Numbered from the stretch's first letter, positions 25,012 to 33,164 are shown. The stretch: 37,312 nt of DNA from Clostridia bacterium (GCA_017473925.1 JAFUIY010000038.1:1-37312), one strand, 5' to 3'. Notes: generated from the letters alone by a model not told the origin. Numbers and translations: made by a program.

Positions 25012-25342
25012 TTTTTACTCCCTCTCTTTCCACGTTTTCATAAAACGGCAGGTGGCTTTTATATTTTTCAAAGGAAGGCGAATCAACAAGTGTTATAAAA
25101 ACACTGATGTCATTATCTATCGACAAACGACCTGCAAGCCTGTTAAAAACTTTCCGATAAAAAGCCAGTTCATCACGGGCACATATAATTCTGACCATTA
25201 TATCTATATCAGACTCTGCATCATAGTCACCTCTTGCATAAGAACCGTACAGAATTATTGTATCAAGTTTATCACCGAGGATTTTTTTCGTTTCTTCTGC
25301 AAGAACAACTGCTATTTCAGAAAGCTGTTCCTGTGAACACAT
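25004..25342 (-). CDS. MNT-type nucleotidyltransferase (antitoxin-like)
   Basis: A 112-residue minimal nucleotidyltransferase of the DNA polymerase beta superfamily. The catalytic motif GSYARGDYDAESDID spans residues 33-47 with Asp45 and Asp47, and the third carboxylate fits Asp78 in NDISVFI. In MntA/HepT systems such enzymes AMPylate the HEPN partner to switch it off (established for the family). I start at the ATG at 25342, with AAAGGAG eight bases upstream; a much longer frame running upstream crosses the promoter and is not credible. A promoter lies at 25366-25393, and the gene overlaps the HEPN gene by eight bases. Confidence 0.9.
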   Translation of the reverse strand: MCSQEQLSEIAVVLAEETKKILGDKLDTIILYGSYARGDYDAESDIDIMVRIICARDELAFYRKVFNRLAGRLSIDNDISVFITLVDSPSFEKYKSHLPFYENVEREGVKIA

Positions 25343-25365
25343 AAAACCACTCCTTTCCTGTATAT

Positions 25366-25393
25366 ATTTTACCACATATATGTTATTAGTCAA
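25366..25393 (-). promoter_or_regulatory. Promoter of the MNT-HEPN(-PHP) operon
   Basis: Minus-strand TTGACT (25388-25393), a 16-base spacer and TAAAAT (25366-25371). Confidence 0.75.
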
Positions 25394-25455
25394 GAAGAAA
25401 AAAATTAATAATTTTGTTAAAAAATAATTAACATTATTATTATATATTTGCATAA

Positions 25456-25475
25456 TTCTTATTTTAAAATAAGAA
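25456..25475. promoter_or_regulatory. 20-bp perfect palindrome upstream of lipase
   Basis: TTCTTATTTT followed by AAAATAAGAA with no spacer, ending just before the AAGGAGG ribosome-binding site of the lipase gene. Candidate operator or leader hairpin; AT-rich, so moderate confidence. Confidence 0.5.
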
Positions 25476-25491
25476 AAAAGGAGGAATAAAT

Positions 25492-26781
25492 ATGAAAAAA
25501 TTATTATCCGTATTAATTGCAATCGCAATGCTCCTTTCAGCGTGCATAATCCCCGCTTCTGCAGAGAATTACACATCAGCAGACGGCAGGACATATGAAA
25601 TTGACGGCAGCTACCCTTACGTTTTTGTTCACGGTATGGGTGCATGGGGTTCATACAACAAATTCAATGAAACATGGCCCAACTGGGGCGGTGCAAGCGG
25701 TGACGGCACTGACCTTATAAAGATTTTCAATGAAGCAGGTATTGAATCTTATGCCGCATCAGTCGGTCCTTTCAGCAGTGCATGGGACAGAGCATGTGAG
25801 CTTTACGCACAGCTTACAGGTACTGTTGTTGACTACGGTGAAGCTCATTCAAAGGCTCACGGTCATGACAGATACGGCTACTCATACGAAGGTAATCAGC
25901 TTATGGACGAAGTATGGGATGTCGAAAGCAAGATAAATGTTGTAGGTCACAGCTTCGGCGGTCCTACAGTCAGACTTTTTGTTTCTCTTCTTGCATACGG
26001 TGACGAGGCTGAAATTGCTGCAACAGGTGAAGATACATCTCCCCTTTTCACAGGCGGTCACGACGAATGCATAAATTCATGTATCCTCCTTTCAAGCGTC
26101 AATAACGGCTCACCTATCGCAAACCTTATCGCAGATTCTGAGTCTCTTATGACATTTATTTTTACAGCAGCAAACATCGCAGGCTGCCTTATCGGTGATG
26201 AAGTCATGATGTGGCGTCTTCAGTTCGGTCATTTCGGACTCACACCCAAGCAGAACGAAAAGAGAGCAAAATTCAGCATGGAAAATGTCAGAAATGCTGT
26301 TGCATCAAACGACAACTGCGGTTATGATATGACAATCAGAGGTGCAGCAGAGCTCAACGAAAAAATTGAGCTTGTACCCTCTGTAACATATTACTCCTAC
26401 ACAGGCAAATCGACCACAACAAATGCAATGGACAACGAAATGCCTATTGTGTCAACATTTGCAATGTTCTACATGACATCAATATACATCGGTCAGCTTG
26501 AAGGCAAGACCATTGACGGCTTCACCTTCGACAAGAGCTGGGAATACAACGACGGTATCGTACCCCTTGCAAGTGCTCTCTATCCTGCTGACGATGCAGA
26601 AAAATCCTTCTCATATTCGGAAACAATTGCAAACGGCGGTGAAATTGAAAGAGGCAGCTGGTACTACATGGACATCATGGAAGGCTTCGACCATTTCGAC
26701 TTCAGCGGTACTGCAGATTACCCCACAAGCTTTGAGGATTTCTATTTCACAATGGCTGAAACAGTCAGAAAGCATCAGTAA
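25492..26781 (+). CDS. Secreted triacylglycerol lipase, family I.5/I.6-like
   Basis: A 429-residue exported alpha/beta hydrolase with a signal peptide (about 1-24, ending ASA). It aligns by eye with the thermoalkalophilic Geobacillus and staphylococcal lipases: oxyanion region YPYVFVHGMG (41-50), VGPFSSAWDRACELYAQL with Asp99, AHSKAHGHDRYG with the zinc-site His119 and His125, nucleophile Ser154 in GHSFGG, an acid Asp in NDGIVPLASALYP and the catalytic His in EGFDHFDFSG. These would form the Ser-Asp-His triad and the structural zinc site of this group. AAGGAGG precedes the ATG. It is monocistronic, with a palindrome upstream and a terminator downstream. The nucleophile elbow is GHSFGG rather than the AHSQGG of Geobacillus. 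Confidence 0.92.
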   Translation: MKKLLSVLIAIAMLLSACIIPASAENYTSADGRTYEIDGSYPYVFVHGMGAWGSYNKFNETWPNWGGASGDGTDLIKIFNEAGIESYAASVGPFSSAWDRACELYAQLTGTVVDYGEAHSKAHGHDRYGYSYEGNQLMDEVWDVESKINVVGHSFGGPTVRLFVSLLAYGDEAEIAATGEDTSPLFTGGHDECINSCILLSSVNNGSPIANLIADSESLMTFIFTAANIAGCLIGDEVMMWRLQFGHFGLTPKQNEKRAKFSMENVRNAVASNDNCGYDMTIRGAAELNEKIELVPSVTYYSYTGKSTTTNAMDNEMPIVSTFAMFYMTSIYIGQLEGKTIDGFTFDKSWEYNDGIVPLASALYPADDAEKSFSYSETIANGGEIERGSWYYMDIMEGFDHFDFSGTADYPTSFEDFYFTMAETVRKHQ

Positions 26782-26790
26782 ACCTTCAAT

Positions 26791-26825
26791 ACAAGGGCAG
26801 TCACACCGACTGTCCTTGTTTTATT
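26791..26825 (+). terminator. Terminator of the lipase gene
   Basis: Stem ACAAGGGCAGTC / GACTGTCCTTGT (26791-26802 and 26808-26819) followed by a T-rich run. Confidence 0.85.
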
Positions 26826-26911
26826 TCATAACAAAGGTTGTTTATAAAAGGGCTGTATTTATACAGTTATACAAAAATGCATCAAAATAAAGCAAAAACG
26901 CAAAATTCAAG

Positions 26912-26940
26912 TTGACAACGTCTCATAATAATGTTATAAT
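26912..26940 (+). promoter_or_regulatory. Promoter of the rplU operon
   Basis: Consensus TTGACA (26912-26917), a 17-base spacer and TATAAT (26935-26940). Confidence 0.92.
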
Positions 26941-26946
26941 TTCTTC

Positions 26947-27020
26947 GCCGCATATGGCAGGCAGGGCTTTTTGCGCCCTGAAAGTGGAATTATCCCGCCC
27001 GTCGTAGCGAGTCTTAATAA
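26947..27020 (+). promoter_or_regulatory. Ribosomal protein L21 leader
   Basis: A structured 5' leader right before rplU, with CAGGCAGGGCTTTTTGCGCCCTG (a GGGC/GCCC hairpin) and a downstream CCCGCCCGTCGTAGCGAG segment. Position and sequence fit the known L21 leader of Firmicutes, where L21 is thought to control its own operon. Identification is by eye. Confidence 0.75.
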
Positions 27021-27034
27021 GGAAGGTAAATCTG

Positions 27035-27346
27035 ATGTACGCAATTATCGAAACAGGCGGCAAGCAGTACAAAGTAGAAGAAGGCTCAATCGTCTTCATC
27101 GAAAAGCTTGACGTTGAAGCTGACAGCGAAGTAGTTTTTGATAAGGTTATTGCTGTAGGTGCAGACGACGGCATCAAAGTCGGCGCTCCCTATGTTGCAG
27201 GTGCAACCGTTACAGCTAAGGCTGTTAAGAACGGCAAGGGCAAGAAAATTACTGTTGCTACCTACAAAGCAAAGAAAAACGAAAAGCGTAAGATGGGCCA
27301 CAGACAGCCCTACACAAAGATTGAAGTTGCTTCAATCAACGCTTAA
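27035..27346 (+). CDS. rplU: 50S ribosomal protein L21
   Basis: A 103-residue L21, the standard length, with the family start [26 protein letters not shown] and the conserved C-terminal [17 protein letters not shown]. It binds 23S rRNA in the 50S subunit. AAGGAAGG lies upstream. It opens the rplU-prp-rpmA operon behind an L21 leader, and its stop overlaps the prp start (TAATG at 27344-27348). Confidence 0.98.
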   Translation: MYAIIETGGKQYKVEEGSIVFIEKLDVEADSEVVFDKVIAVGADDGIKVGAPYVAGATVTAKAVKNGKGKKITVATYKAKKNEKRKMGHRQPYTKIEVASINA

Positions 27347-27648
27347 TGATCAGAGCTAAGTTTAATATCCGCAAAGGTAGTTTCACTATCGAAGGGCATT
27401 CGGGCTCGGCTGAATCAGGGCAGGACATTGTCTGTGCCGCAGTTTCATCGGCAGCTTACATGGCGGTGAACACGATAACCGAAATACTCGGTGAAGAGGT
27501 CAGCGCTGATGTCAGTGACGGATATATGAAAATTTCTCTGAGCGGCAGAAATCAAGCCGCAACGGATATCCTCAGAGGTCTGGAGCTTCATATTTCAGAG
27601 CTTGCGAAGGACTATCCCGACTTTATCAAAATAATTACGGAGGTATAA
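27346..27648 (+). CDS. prp: Ribosomal-processing cysteine protease Prp
   Basis: A 100-residue protein of the Prp (YsxB) family that removes the N-terminal extension of L27. The catalytic pair is visible: His18 in EGHSG and Cys30 in GQDIVCAAVSSAAYMAVNTI. The start overlaps the L21 stop by one base, implying coupling. Its substrate, L27 with a nine-residue extension, is encoded right behind it, four bases away. Confidence 0.95.
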   Translation: MIRAKFNIRKGSFTIEGHSGSAESGQDIVCAAVSSAAYMAVNTITEILGEEVSADVSDGYMKISLSGRNQAATDILRGLELHISELAKDYPDFIKIITEV

Positions 27649-27651
27649 GCT

Positions 27652-27930
27652 ATGCTCAAGATAAACATTCAGCTTTTTGCGCATAAAAAAGGTATGGGTT
27701 CAACCCGTAACGGCCGTGATTCTGAATCAAAGAGACTCGGCGTAAAGCGTGCAGACGGCCAGACTGTTAATGCAGGAACAATTCTTGTTCGTCAGAGAGG
27801 CACAAAGATCCACCCCGGCAACAACGTTGGTAAGGGTTCTGACGATACACTTTTCGCTCTTGTTAACGGTACTGTTAAGTTTGAGAGAATGGGCAAAGAC
27901 CGCAAAAAGGTCAGCGTTTACGAAAACTAA
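27652..27930 (+). CDS. rpmA: 50S ribosomal protein L27 (with Prp-cleaved leader)
   Basis: A 92-residue L27. The extension MLKINIQLF precedes [21 protein letters not shown], the mature N-terminus that reaches the peptidyl-transferase centre. The F/A junction is the Prp cleavage site known in Firmicutes. The rest ([24 protein letters not shown]) is standard. GGAGGTATAAGCT provides the ribosome-binding site. It ends the operon at a terminator. Confidence 0.98.
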   Translation: MLKINIQLFAHKKGMGSTRNGRDSESKRLGVKRADGQTVNAGTILVRQRGTKIHPGNNVGKGSDDTLFALVNGTVKFERMGKDRKKVSVYEN

Positions 27931-27942
27931 GATTTATTCCAT

Positions 27943-27976
27943 AAGTCCTCACTCAGGTGGGGACTTTTTCTTTTTC
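27943..27976 (+). terminator. Terminator of the rplU-prp-rpmA operon
   Basis: Stem AAGTCCTCAC / GTGGGGACTT around TCAG (27943-27966), then a T-rich run. Confidence 0.9.
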
Positions 27977-27979
27977 CTG

Positions 27980-28008
27980 TTTACATTTCTCTGCAGTTCA
28001 TATATAAT
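27980..28008 (+). promoter_or_regulatory. Promoter of the BNR/sialidase-like gene
   Basis: TTTACA (27980-27985), a 17-base spacer and TATAAT (28003-28008), partly overlapping the tail of the preceding terminator. Confidence 0.75.
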
Positions 28009-28032
28009 AATTTCATTATCAGGGGTGATTGT

Positions 28033-30087
28033 ATGAAAAAAAACACAGGCAGACAGGTTCTTTTTATGGGTGCAGACGGAACAACGCCGAGAAACGGCGA
28101 GGGTACATTCATAAGTCTGAATGACGGCAGAATCATGTTCGTTTATTCCCGTTTTTCGGGTGAAACATGGGCAGATGACAGTGTCGCAGACATTGCGGCT
28201 CTCTTTTCAGCTGACGAAGGCGAAACATGGTCAGAGCCAGAGATAATCTTTACCCACGATGAAAATGCCGACAATTATATGTGTCCCTCTCTTTTCAGAA
28301 TGACAGACGGCAATATCGGCATTCTCTATCTCAGAAAGGACAAGGCAACAATCAACGCTGTCCCCTTTTTCTCACATTCGGATGACGAAGGAAAAACATG
28401 GAGTACACCTGAAAAAATAACCGACGATGATGAAAATTATTATGTCATTGAGAATGACCATGCCGTTGTGCTTTCAGACGGCAGAATAATACTCCCTGCG
28501 AACTTTCATACAGGAACGGTAAACGGCAGAAAGGAAATCATTGAACACGGATTAAAGTGCATTTTCGCATCCGATGACAACGGCAGAACATGGCGTGAAA
28601 TCGCAGAAAGACAGGACATTCCCTTTGCAGATATCAGCGAAACGGGACTTCAGGAAACATGTGTCTATCAGCATTCAGACGGCACTCTCACAGCATATTC
28701 AAGGACTGACCTTGCTTTTCAGTTCAGATGCACCTCTGAAGACAACGGCAAGACATGGACTTCTCCCGTACCTGCCAGATTTTTCTCATCCCCTGACTCA
28801 CCGCTTCTTATGAAGCGTGCCTGCGGTTACACCCTTGCAGTGTTCAATCCCATCCCGAATTACACAACACGCAGTTGTGAAAACACATGGGGCAGAACCC
28901 CGCTTATGTGCGCTGTCAGCAAGGATGACGGCAGAACATTTCCCATAATCCTCACCCTTGAAAGTGACCCGAACAACGGCTACTGCTACCCTGCAATCTT
29001 TGACGGCGGTGATTATGCTCTAATTTCATATTATCACTCAGATAATACGGGTACACCTCTTACTGCCACAAAAATTATAAAAATCACAGCCGATGAGCTT
29101 GAAGACTGGTTTGTCACCTTTACAGGAGGATTCTCGAACAGAAAAAAGGGTAAAAATGCAAAGAAAATTGCCGTCGACAAGACCTTTGAAAGACTTGACA
29201 GAGCATGGTATATCCCTGCAGTTTATCTGTGTCCCAAGGGTATTATTGCCGACATATTAATCGGCACAGAGCCCGAAATGATAAAAGACTTCTTTGATAA
29301 ATGGGCTTACTTCAGCTGCAGAGAAGACAGTCTTACTCAGGAACAGCTGCGGGAGCTTGAACGGGAAAATCCCCTTGATATTTCTTTCAGGGCAACACTT
29401 TGTGTCAACGGCAGGAAGCTCGGCAGAAGCTTCGGCTCGGCAATAAATTTCATTCCTCAGGCACTTCTGCCCGACGGCGGAGAAAACAGTGAAGAGACAC
29501 TGAAGGTCATGAACCATTACGGTCTTGACAAAAACAAGGCATGGACAATGCACAGAATGAGCTTCCCTTATACCGTAACGAAGAAAACAGTGATAAAATC
29601 GCTGTCAATTGAATTTGCCGAGGAGCATGAAAGGGTTTACGGTGAAAAATTCACCTGCGGAAACAACGGAAAAGTGAAAATCATAAACCCCGTTGACAGC
29701 ACAGAACATGAGCTGACAGCCCTTGAAATCACAGAAGAAGCACTGTCAATTCCCGACTTTGACGGCATGAAGCTCCCGTCGCATTACAGACAGATGATTT
29801 TCTCCCTTGAGCCTGACTGCAAGGATTTTGCACTGACAGACACTGTCCCCAACGATGAGCCCATACCCTGCAACAGTGATGACAGCACGCATGATACCTC
29901 TGCTTCATCAATTGCGATAATAGGCGGTGCAGACGGCCCCACAGCAGTATTCATGACAGGCATGGCAAAAGAAAATCACCACACGGCTTGTTCGTCACTG
30001 AGACACAATCTCACGGAACACACCGTATGGCAATCTGTTTTCCGCAGAAAAACTGCAGACAAATTATACATTAAGCTTATTGATTAA
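28033..30087 (+). CDS. BNR-repeat sialidase-fold protein with C-terminal GGADGPT tail
   Basis: A 684-residue protein. The first 360 residues form a sialidase-like beta-propeller with Asp-boxes (S-x-D-x-G-x-T-W) near residues 59, 116, 180, 235 and 304 (the last is variant, SKDDGRTF). GLQETC and AYSRTD supply Glu and Arg like those of exo-sialidase active sites, but the FRIP motif is not seen. There is no signal peptide, so it may be cytoplasmic, unlike most sialidases. Residues about 380-620 are an unrecognised domain. The end carries SIAIIGGADGPTAVFMTG (about 625-643), otherwise known from Na+-translocating decarboxylase beta subunits. Substrate unknown. GGGGTGA precedes the ATG. Its stop overlaps the stop of the convergent GH78 gene. 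Confidence 0.78.
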   Translation: MKKNTGRQVLFMGADGTTPRNGEGTFISLNDGRIMFVYSRFSGETWADDSVADIAALFSADEGETWSEPEIIFTHDENADNYMCPSLFRMTDGNIGILYLRKDKATINAVPFFSHSDDEGKTWSTPEKITDDDENYYVIENDHAVVLSDGRIILPANFHTGTVNGRKEIIEHGLKCIFASDDNGRTWREIAERQDIPFADISETGLQETCVYQHSDGTLTAYSRTDLAFQFRCTSEDNGKTWTSPVPARFFSSPDSPLLMKRACGYTLAVFNPIPNYTTRSCENTWGRTPLMCAVSKDDGRTFPIILTLESDPNNGYCYPAIFDGGDYALISYYHSDNTGTPLTATKIIKITADELEDWFVTFTGGFSNRKKGKNAKKIAVDKTFERLDRAWYIPAVYLCPKGIIADILIGTEPEMIKDFFDKWAYFSCREDSLTQEQLRELERENPLDISFRATLCVNGRKLGRSFGSAINFIPQALLPDGGENSEETLKVMNHYGLDKNKAWTMHRMSFPYTVTKKTVIKSLSIEFAEEHERVYGEKFTCGNNGKVKIINPVDSTEHELTALEITEEALSIPDFDGMKLPSHYRQMIFSLEPDCKDFALTDTVPNDEPIPCNSDDSTHDTSASSIAIIGGADGPTAVFMTGMAKENHHTACSSLRHNLTEHTVWQSVFRRKTADKLYIKLID

Positions 30088-32216
30088 AAAATCTTATTCA
30101 GCCAGCAGATGACATGGCTTGCGAAACCGTGGTTACAGCTTGCAGAGTCTGTCATATTCTCCCACAATGTGCCCGTGCATTCAGCCATGGGCAGGAAGAA
30201 TTTTCTTATATCATCAACGACCTTTTCATAAAGTCCGTCTTCAAAAAGAATCTGCAGACGGAGATAGTTTCCGATGAATGCATTTGAACGGTGAATCTCA
30301 GGGTAATTGTCCTTTTCATCCCTGACAGAGCCGAATTCATTCACAAGCCTTTCGTAAAGCTCAGGGTAAGCGTCCTTGCTTGCAGTACCCGTAAAGAATG
30401 CATAGTACTGACATGTCTCAGACCTGTTATCCGTTCTGACTGCTTCACCCGAATCATCATAAACAGCATTATCACAGAAGAACTCACCGTCAAAAGAGTG
30501 GGTTCTTATTGTTTCTCTGAGTTTTTCAGCCTTTTCGTGAAGCTCATTGTCACCGTAAAGGTCTGAAATTGCATCAAGGAACATCGAATAAAGCATATTT
30601 GAGGGATAATTTATATCCTGAACAAAGCTGTTTGCCTCTGACCATTCAACGAACACCCAGCTGTCAAGCTTTTCAAGAAGACCGTCGGCATTTTCATAGC
30701 CTCTGAAGAAATTATAAAGCTTATAAACCTTTTCCTTTGCGGCATCAACAAGTGCTCTGTCACCGCTTCTCTCAAGGTATTCATACAGTTCAAGGACATA
30801 CCACATTGCCCAGTTGGGAATGTAACAGCCGTCATTGTGGTCGGCAGGATAACACATGGGAAGTATACCGTCAGGCAGATGAGCAAATTTTTCGGGCAGA
30901 ATGAAATTCTCAAGGTAATTATTTTCAACAATACTCTTTCCTGTCAGCTCCTTTTCGACCCTTGATGTAAAGAAGCTGTCACAAAGCCAGCCTGCACGCT
31001 CTCTTGAGGGACAGTCCATGAATATATCAGTTGAATTCTGCACAAAGGTCTCCACAGCAGCATCATAAATCTTCTGTAAATCCTCATCGGGCATCTGCTT
31101 TTTGTTGACAAGCAGAGCTTCATCATAACACTCACGGTACTGGGAAACATTGCTGATAAGGGTGGGTGCATAGGCTGAAATTATCTGGATATATCTGAAT
31201 GTGTAGGGCTCAAAGGACACGATATCATATGTTCTTCCGCCCTGAAGTGCCCATTTTACGACATTTGCACAGCCGTCTCTGCCAGCATCGGGATAACCCT
31301 CCTCGGGCAGCTTTTCGTTGAATACGGCGTAAATCTGTGTGTCATGCTCTGCTGTCAGAGAAAGGCGGATATATCCCGTCGTGTTGATGCCCATGTCATA
31401 GACTGCACAGCAGTTTGAGCCGAGAAGAACAGGCTCAGTGTCAATTGTTTCAGGCTCAAGAATCTGCATAACATGAGCATAAAGGTCATTTACGGTGTCG
31501 GCCTCTATTTCATTCTTCTTATACCCTTTGAGCTCATCACCTATCTCCGTAAGGCTTCTGTCATCGTAGACTTTTTTGTTCTTTGTGGGAATCATAATAC
31601 CCTTTGCAACAATTTTCTTCGCCTTGATTTCATTGTAACGGCAGTAAGGAACATTACGGGAAATAAAAACCTTTTCGTCGGTTTTTACAAGCTCAATATT
31701 TTCATATTTTTCCTCGGGACGTGTCATGAATGCATCATAATATGCATCAAAGACATAGCTTTCAGTGAAAGGCCTCTGGAATGAATAACGCATGACATTT
31801 CTCATACGGGCTTTGTATGTAAGGGCTTCAAATTCAGCGTCACTGCCCGTCGCATTCAGTATCTCACCGTCTTTTTCAATTTCCATGCATACAAAGGGAG
31901 GCTGGTCGGTAAGATAGAAGCTGTTGACATTATAGCCTGCAACGATAACGGCAACGACATTTTCGTTGTCTGTCAGCTTTGCTTTCAGGTTATATTCACT
32001 TACCCTGAAAAATCCGTGAGCAGCCCTTGCAGGACCTGCCGCAAAGAACTTACCGTTTACAAAAATCTGATACCTTGAGTGAGCAGCAAGTCTGAGAACG
32101 GCATCTAAATCCTTTCCGATAACACTCCTGAGCACGATTGAGTGATTCATTACCGTTTCCTTGTCCTTTTCCCACACGGGAACAGCTTTTCTGAAGCTTA
32201 CTTTCTGTGATAACAT
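30084..32216 (-). CDS. Alpha-L-rhamnosidase-like glycoside hydrolase (GH78 type)
   Basis: A 710-residue protein: an N-terminal beta-sandwich (AAHSRYQIFVNGKFFAAGPARAAHGFFRV, typical of the rhamnosidase N domain) and a C-terminal six-hairpin barrel with DCPSRERAGWLCDS (about residues 420-435), the position of the family's DCPxR(D)ER acid motif, and WVFVEWSEAN. No signal peptide is seen, so it acts inside the cell on imported glycosides. The start is the ATG at 32216, overlapping the comF stop by one base (TAATG), with AAAGGAG upstream; the longer frame lies inside comF. Sugar specificity is unproven, though fucose/rhamnose-type genes at 6217-9534 fit a deoxy-sugar diet. Confidence 0.85.
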   Translation of the reverse strand: MLSQKVSFRKAVPVWEKDKETVMNHSIVLRSVIGKDLDAVLRLAAHSRYQIFVNGKFFAAGPARAAHGFFRVSEYNLKAKLTDNENVVAVIVAGYNVNSFYLTDQPPFVCMEIEKDGEILNATGSDAEFEALTYKARMRNVMRYSFQRPFTESYVFDAYYDAFMTRPEEKYENIELVKTDEKVFISRNVPYCRYNEIKAKKIVAKGIMIPTKNKKVYDDRSLTEIGDELKGYKKNEIEADTVNDLYAHVMQILEPETIDTEPVLLGSNCCAVYDMGINTTGYIRLSLTAEHDTQIYAVFNEKLPEEGYPDAGRDGCANVVKWALQGGRTYDIVSFEPYTFRYIQIISAYAPTLISNVSQYRECYDEALLVNKKQMPDEDLQKIYDAAVETFVQNSTDIFMDCPSRERAGWLCDSFFTSRVEKELTGKSIVENNYLENFILPEKFAHLPDGILPMCYPADHNDGCYIPNWAMWYVLELYEYLERSGDRALVDAAKEKVYKLYNFFRGYENADGLLEKLDSWVFVEWSEANSFVQDINYPSNMLYSMFLDAISDLYGDNELHEKAEKLRETIRTHSFDGEFFCDNAVYDDSGEAVRTDNRSETCQYYAFFTGTASKDAYPELYERLVNEFGSVRDEKDNYPEIHRSNAFIGNYLRLQILFEDGLYEKVVDDIRKFFLPMAECTGTLWENMTDSASCNHGFASHVICWLNKIF

Positions 32217-32935
32217 TATTTTTCTCCTTTCTTTGGAACGGCTGCGGCAATAACAGCACAATAAACATCTCCCGAATCGTACAGTCTGAGCATTTTTGCA
32301 CATTCGTTTATTGTCGAGCCCGATGTTCTTACATCATCAATAAGCAATATCTTTTTGTCTCTGATATTTTCCGTATTTATACAGTCAAACACGCCGAAGG
32401 TGTTTCCCCTTTTATCGTGCAGAGGAAGTGAGTGCTGACGGTCTGTTTCGTAAAGCTTTACAAGAAAATCCCCCACAGGAACACAGAGCTCCTCACTTAC
32501 GGCACATGCAAGCTCCTCGCTCTGGTTGAAGCCTTTTTCGTCAGTTTCCTCCCGTGTCTGAGGAACAAAAGCGATATAATCAAAATCAACATCAGCATAA
32601 GTATTCCTGACCTTTTCTGCAATCATCCCTGCATAAAACCCTGTGTTACGGAATGTGTCAGAATATTTCCAGCTGTGAATACCTTTTCTGACAACGCCCT
32701 CATACCTGAAAACTGCTGTCATTGCAGTGTAAAATGTGCTTTTTCCTTTGCAATCACATTCCTTTACGGGGAGACCGCATGTATTACAGCATTTTCCGTC
32801 AATCGGCTCAACAGCCCTTCTGCAATCCTTACAGACAATACTTCTGTATTCAATTGCGTCGTCACAGAAAACACATCTGTCAGGAAAAACCATAGCACGG
32901 AGGAAGCCGAAAGCAGATTCTTTTTCTGTATTCAT
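32216..32935 (-). CDS. comF: ComF family phosphoribosyltransferase-like protein
   Basis: A 239-residue protein with an N-terminal zinc-finger region (CVFCDDAIEYRSIVCKDCRRAV...CCNTCGLPVKECDC) and a C-terminal type I phosphoribosyltransferase fold carrying the PRPP loop KKILLIDDVRTSGSTINECAKML. ComF/GntX proteins are linked to natural transformation, in the cytoplasmic handling of incoming single-stranded DNA. GGAGG precedes the ATG. Oddly it is translationally coupled to a glycoside hydrolase rather than to competence genes; its promoter lies back to back with that of copA. Confidence 0.92.
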   Translation of the reverse strand: MNTEKESAFGFLRAMVFPDRCVFCDDAIEYRSIVCKDCRRAVEPIDGKCCNTCGLPVKECDCKGKSTFYTAMTAVFRYEGVVRKGIHSWKYSDTFRNTGFYAGMIAEKVRNTYADVDFDYIAFVPQTREETDEKGFNQSEELACAVSEELCVPVGDFLVKLYETDRQHSLPLHDKRGNTFGVFDCINTENIRDKKILLIDDVRTSGSTINECAKMLRLYDSGDVYCAVIAAAVPKKGEK

Positions 32936-32967
32936 TTTCCCGCCTCCGATGCATTTTATTTATTTTT

Positions 32968-32995
32968 ATTATACTCATATTTTTATTTCAGTCAA
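32968..32995 (-). promoter_or_regulatory. Promoter of the comF-GH78 operon
   Basis: Minus-strand TTGACT (32990-32995), a 16-base spacer and TATAAT (32968-32973). Confidence 0.82.
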
Positions 32996-33002
32996 TAAAA
33001 TG

Positions 33003-33032
33003 TTGACACAGTCGGATAAAAAGGTGTAAAAT
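33003..33032 (+). promoter_or_regulatory. Promoter of copA
   Basis: TTGACA (33003-33008), an 18-base spacer and TAAAAT (33027-33032). Its -35 is only seven bases from that of the divergent comF promoter. Repeat element D begins two bases after the -10 box. Confidence 0.7.
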
Positions 33033-33034
33033 GT

Positions 33035-33164
33035 AAACAGTAATTTATCGAGTCAATTAACAATGTACAATGTACAATCGTGCAGATGTAGCGATACAGG
33101 CAGTTCTTTGTAAATCATTGTACATTGTAAATTGTAAATTGTTCATTGACAAATTCTGATTAAA
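33035..33164. repeat. MITE-like intergenic element, copy D
   Basis: Left border AAACAGTAATTTATCGAG, right border GACAAATTCTGATTAAA. The core 33077-33101 is the exact inverse of 9649-9673 in copy B. Flanking ACAATGTACAAT and ATTGTACATTGT arms could fold into a long hairpin. The element fills the whole 5' untranslated region of copA and stops at its ribosome-binding site. Confidence 0.8.

Noticed and set aside
25343..25654. 104-residue N-terminal extension of the MNT protein
   Set aside because: The extension crosses a good promoter and the 20-bp palindrome and overlaps the lipase 5' end antisense; the ATG at 25342 has a strong ribosome-binding site.
26947..27030. Metabolite riboswitch before rplU
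   Set aside because: The position and sequence fit the ribosomal protein L21 leader; no ligand-binding riboswitch core is recognised.
32432..32998. 188-residue plus-strand ORF opposite comF
   Set aside because: Antisense to a well-supported gene; no recognisable domain, and its end covers the comF and copA promoter region.
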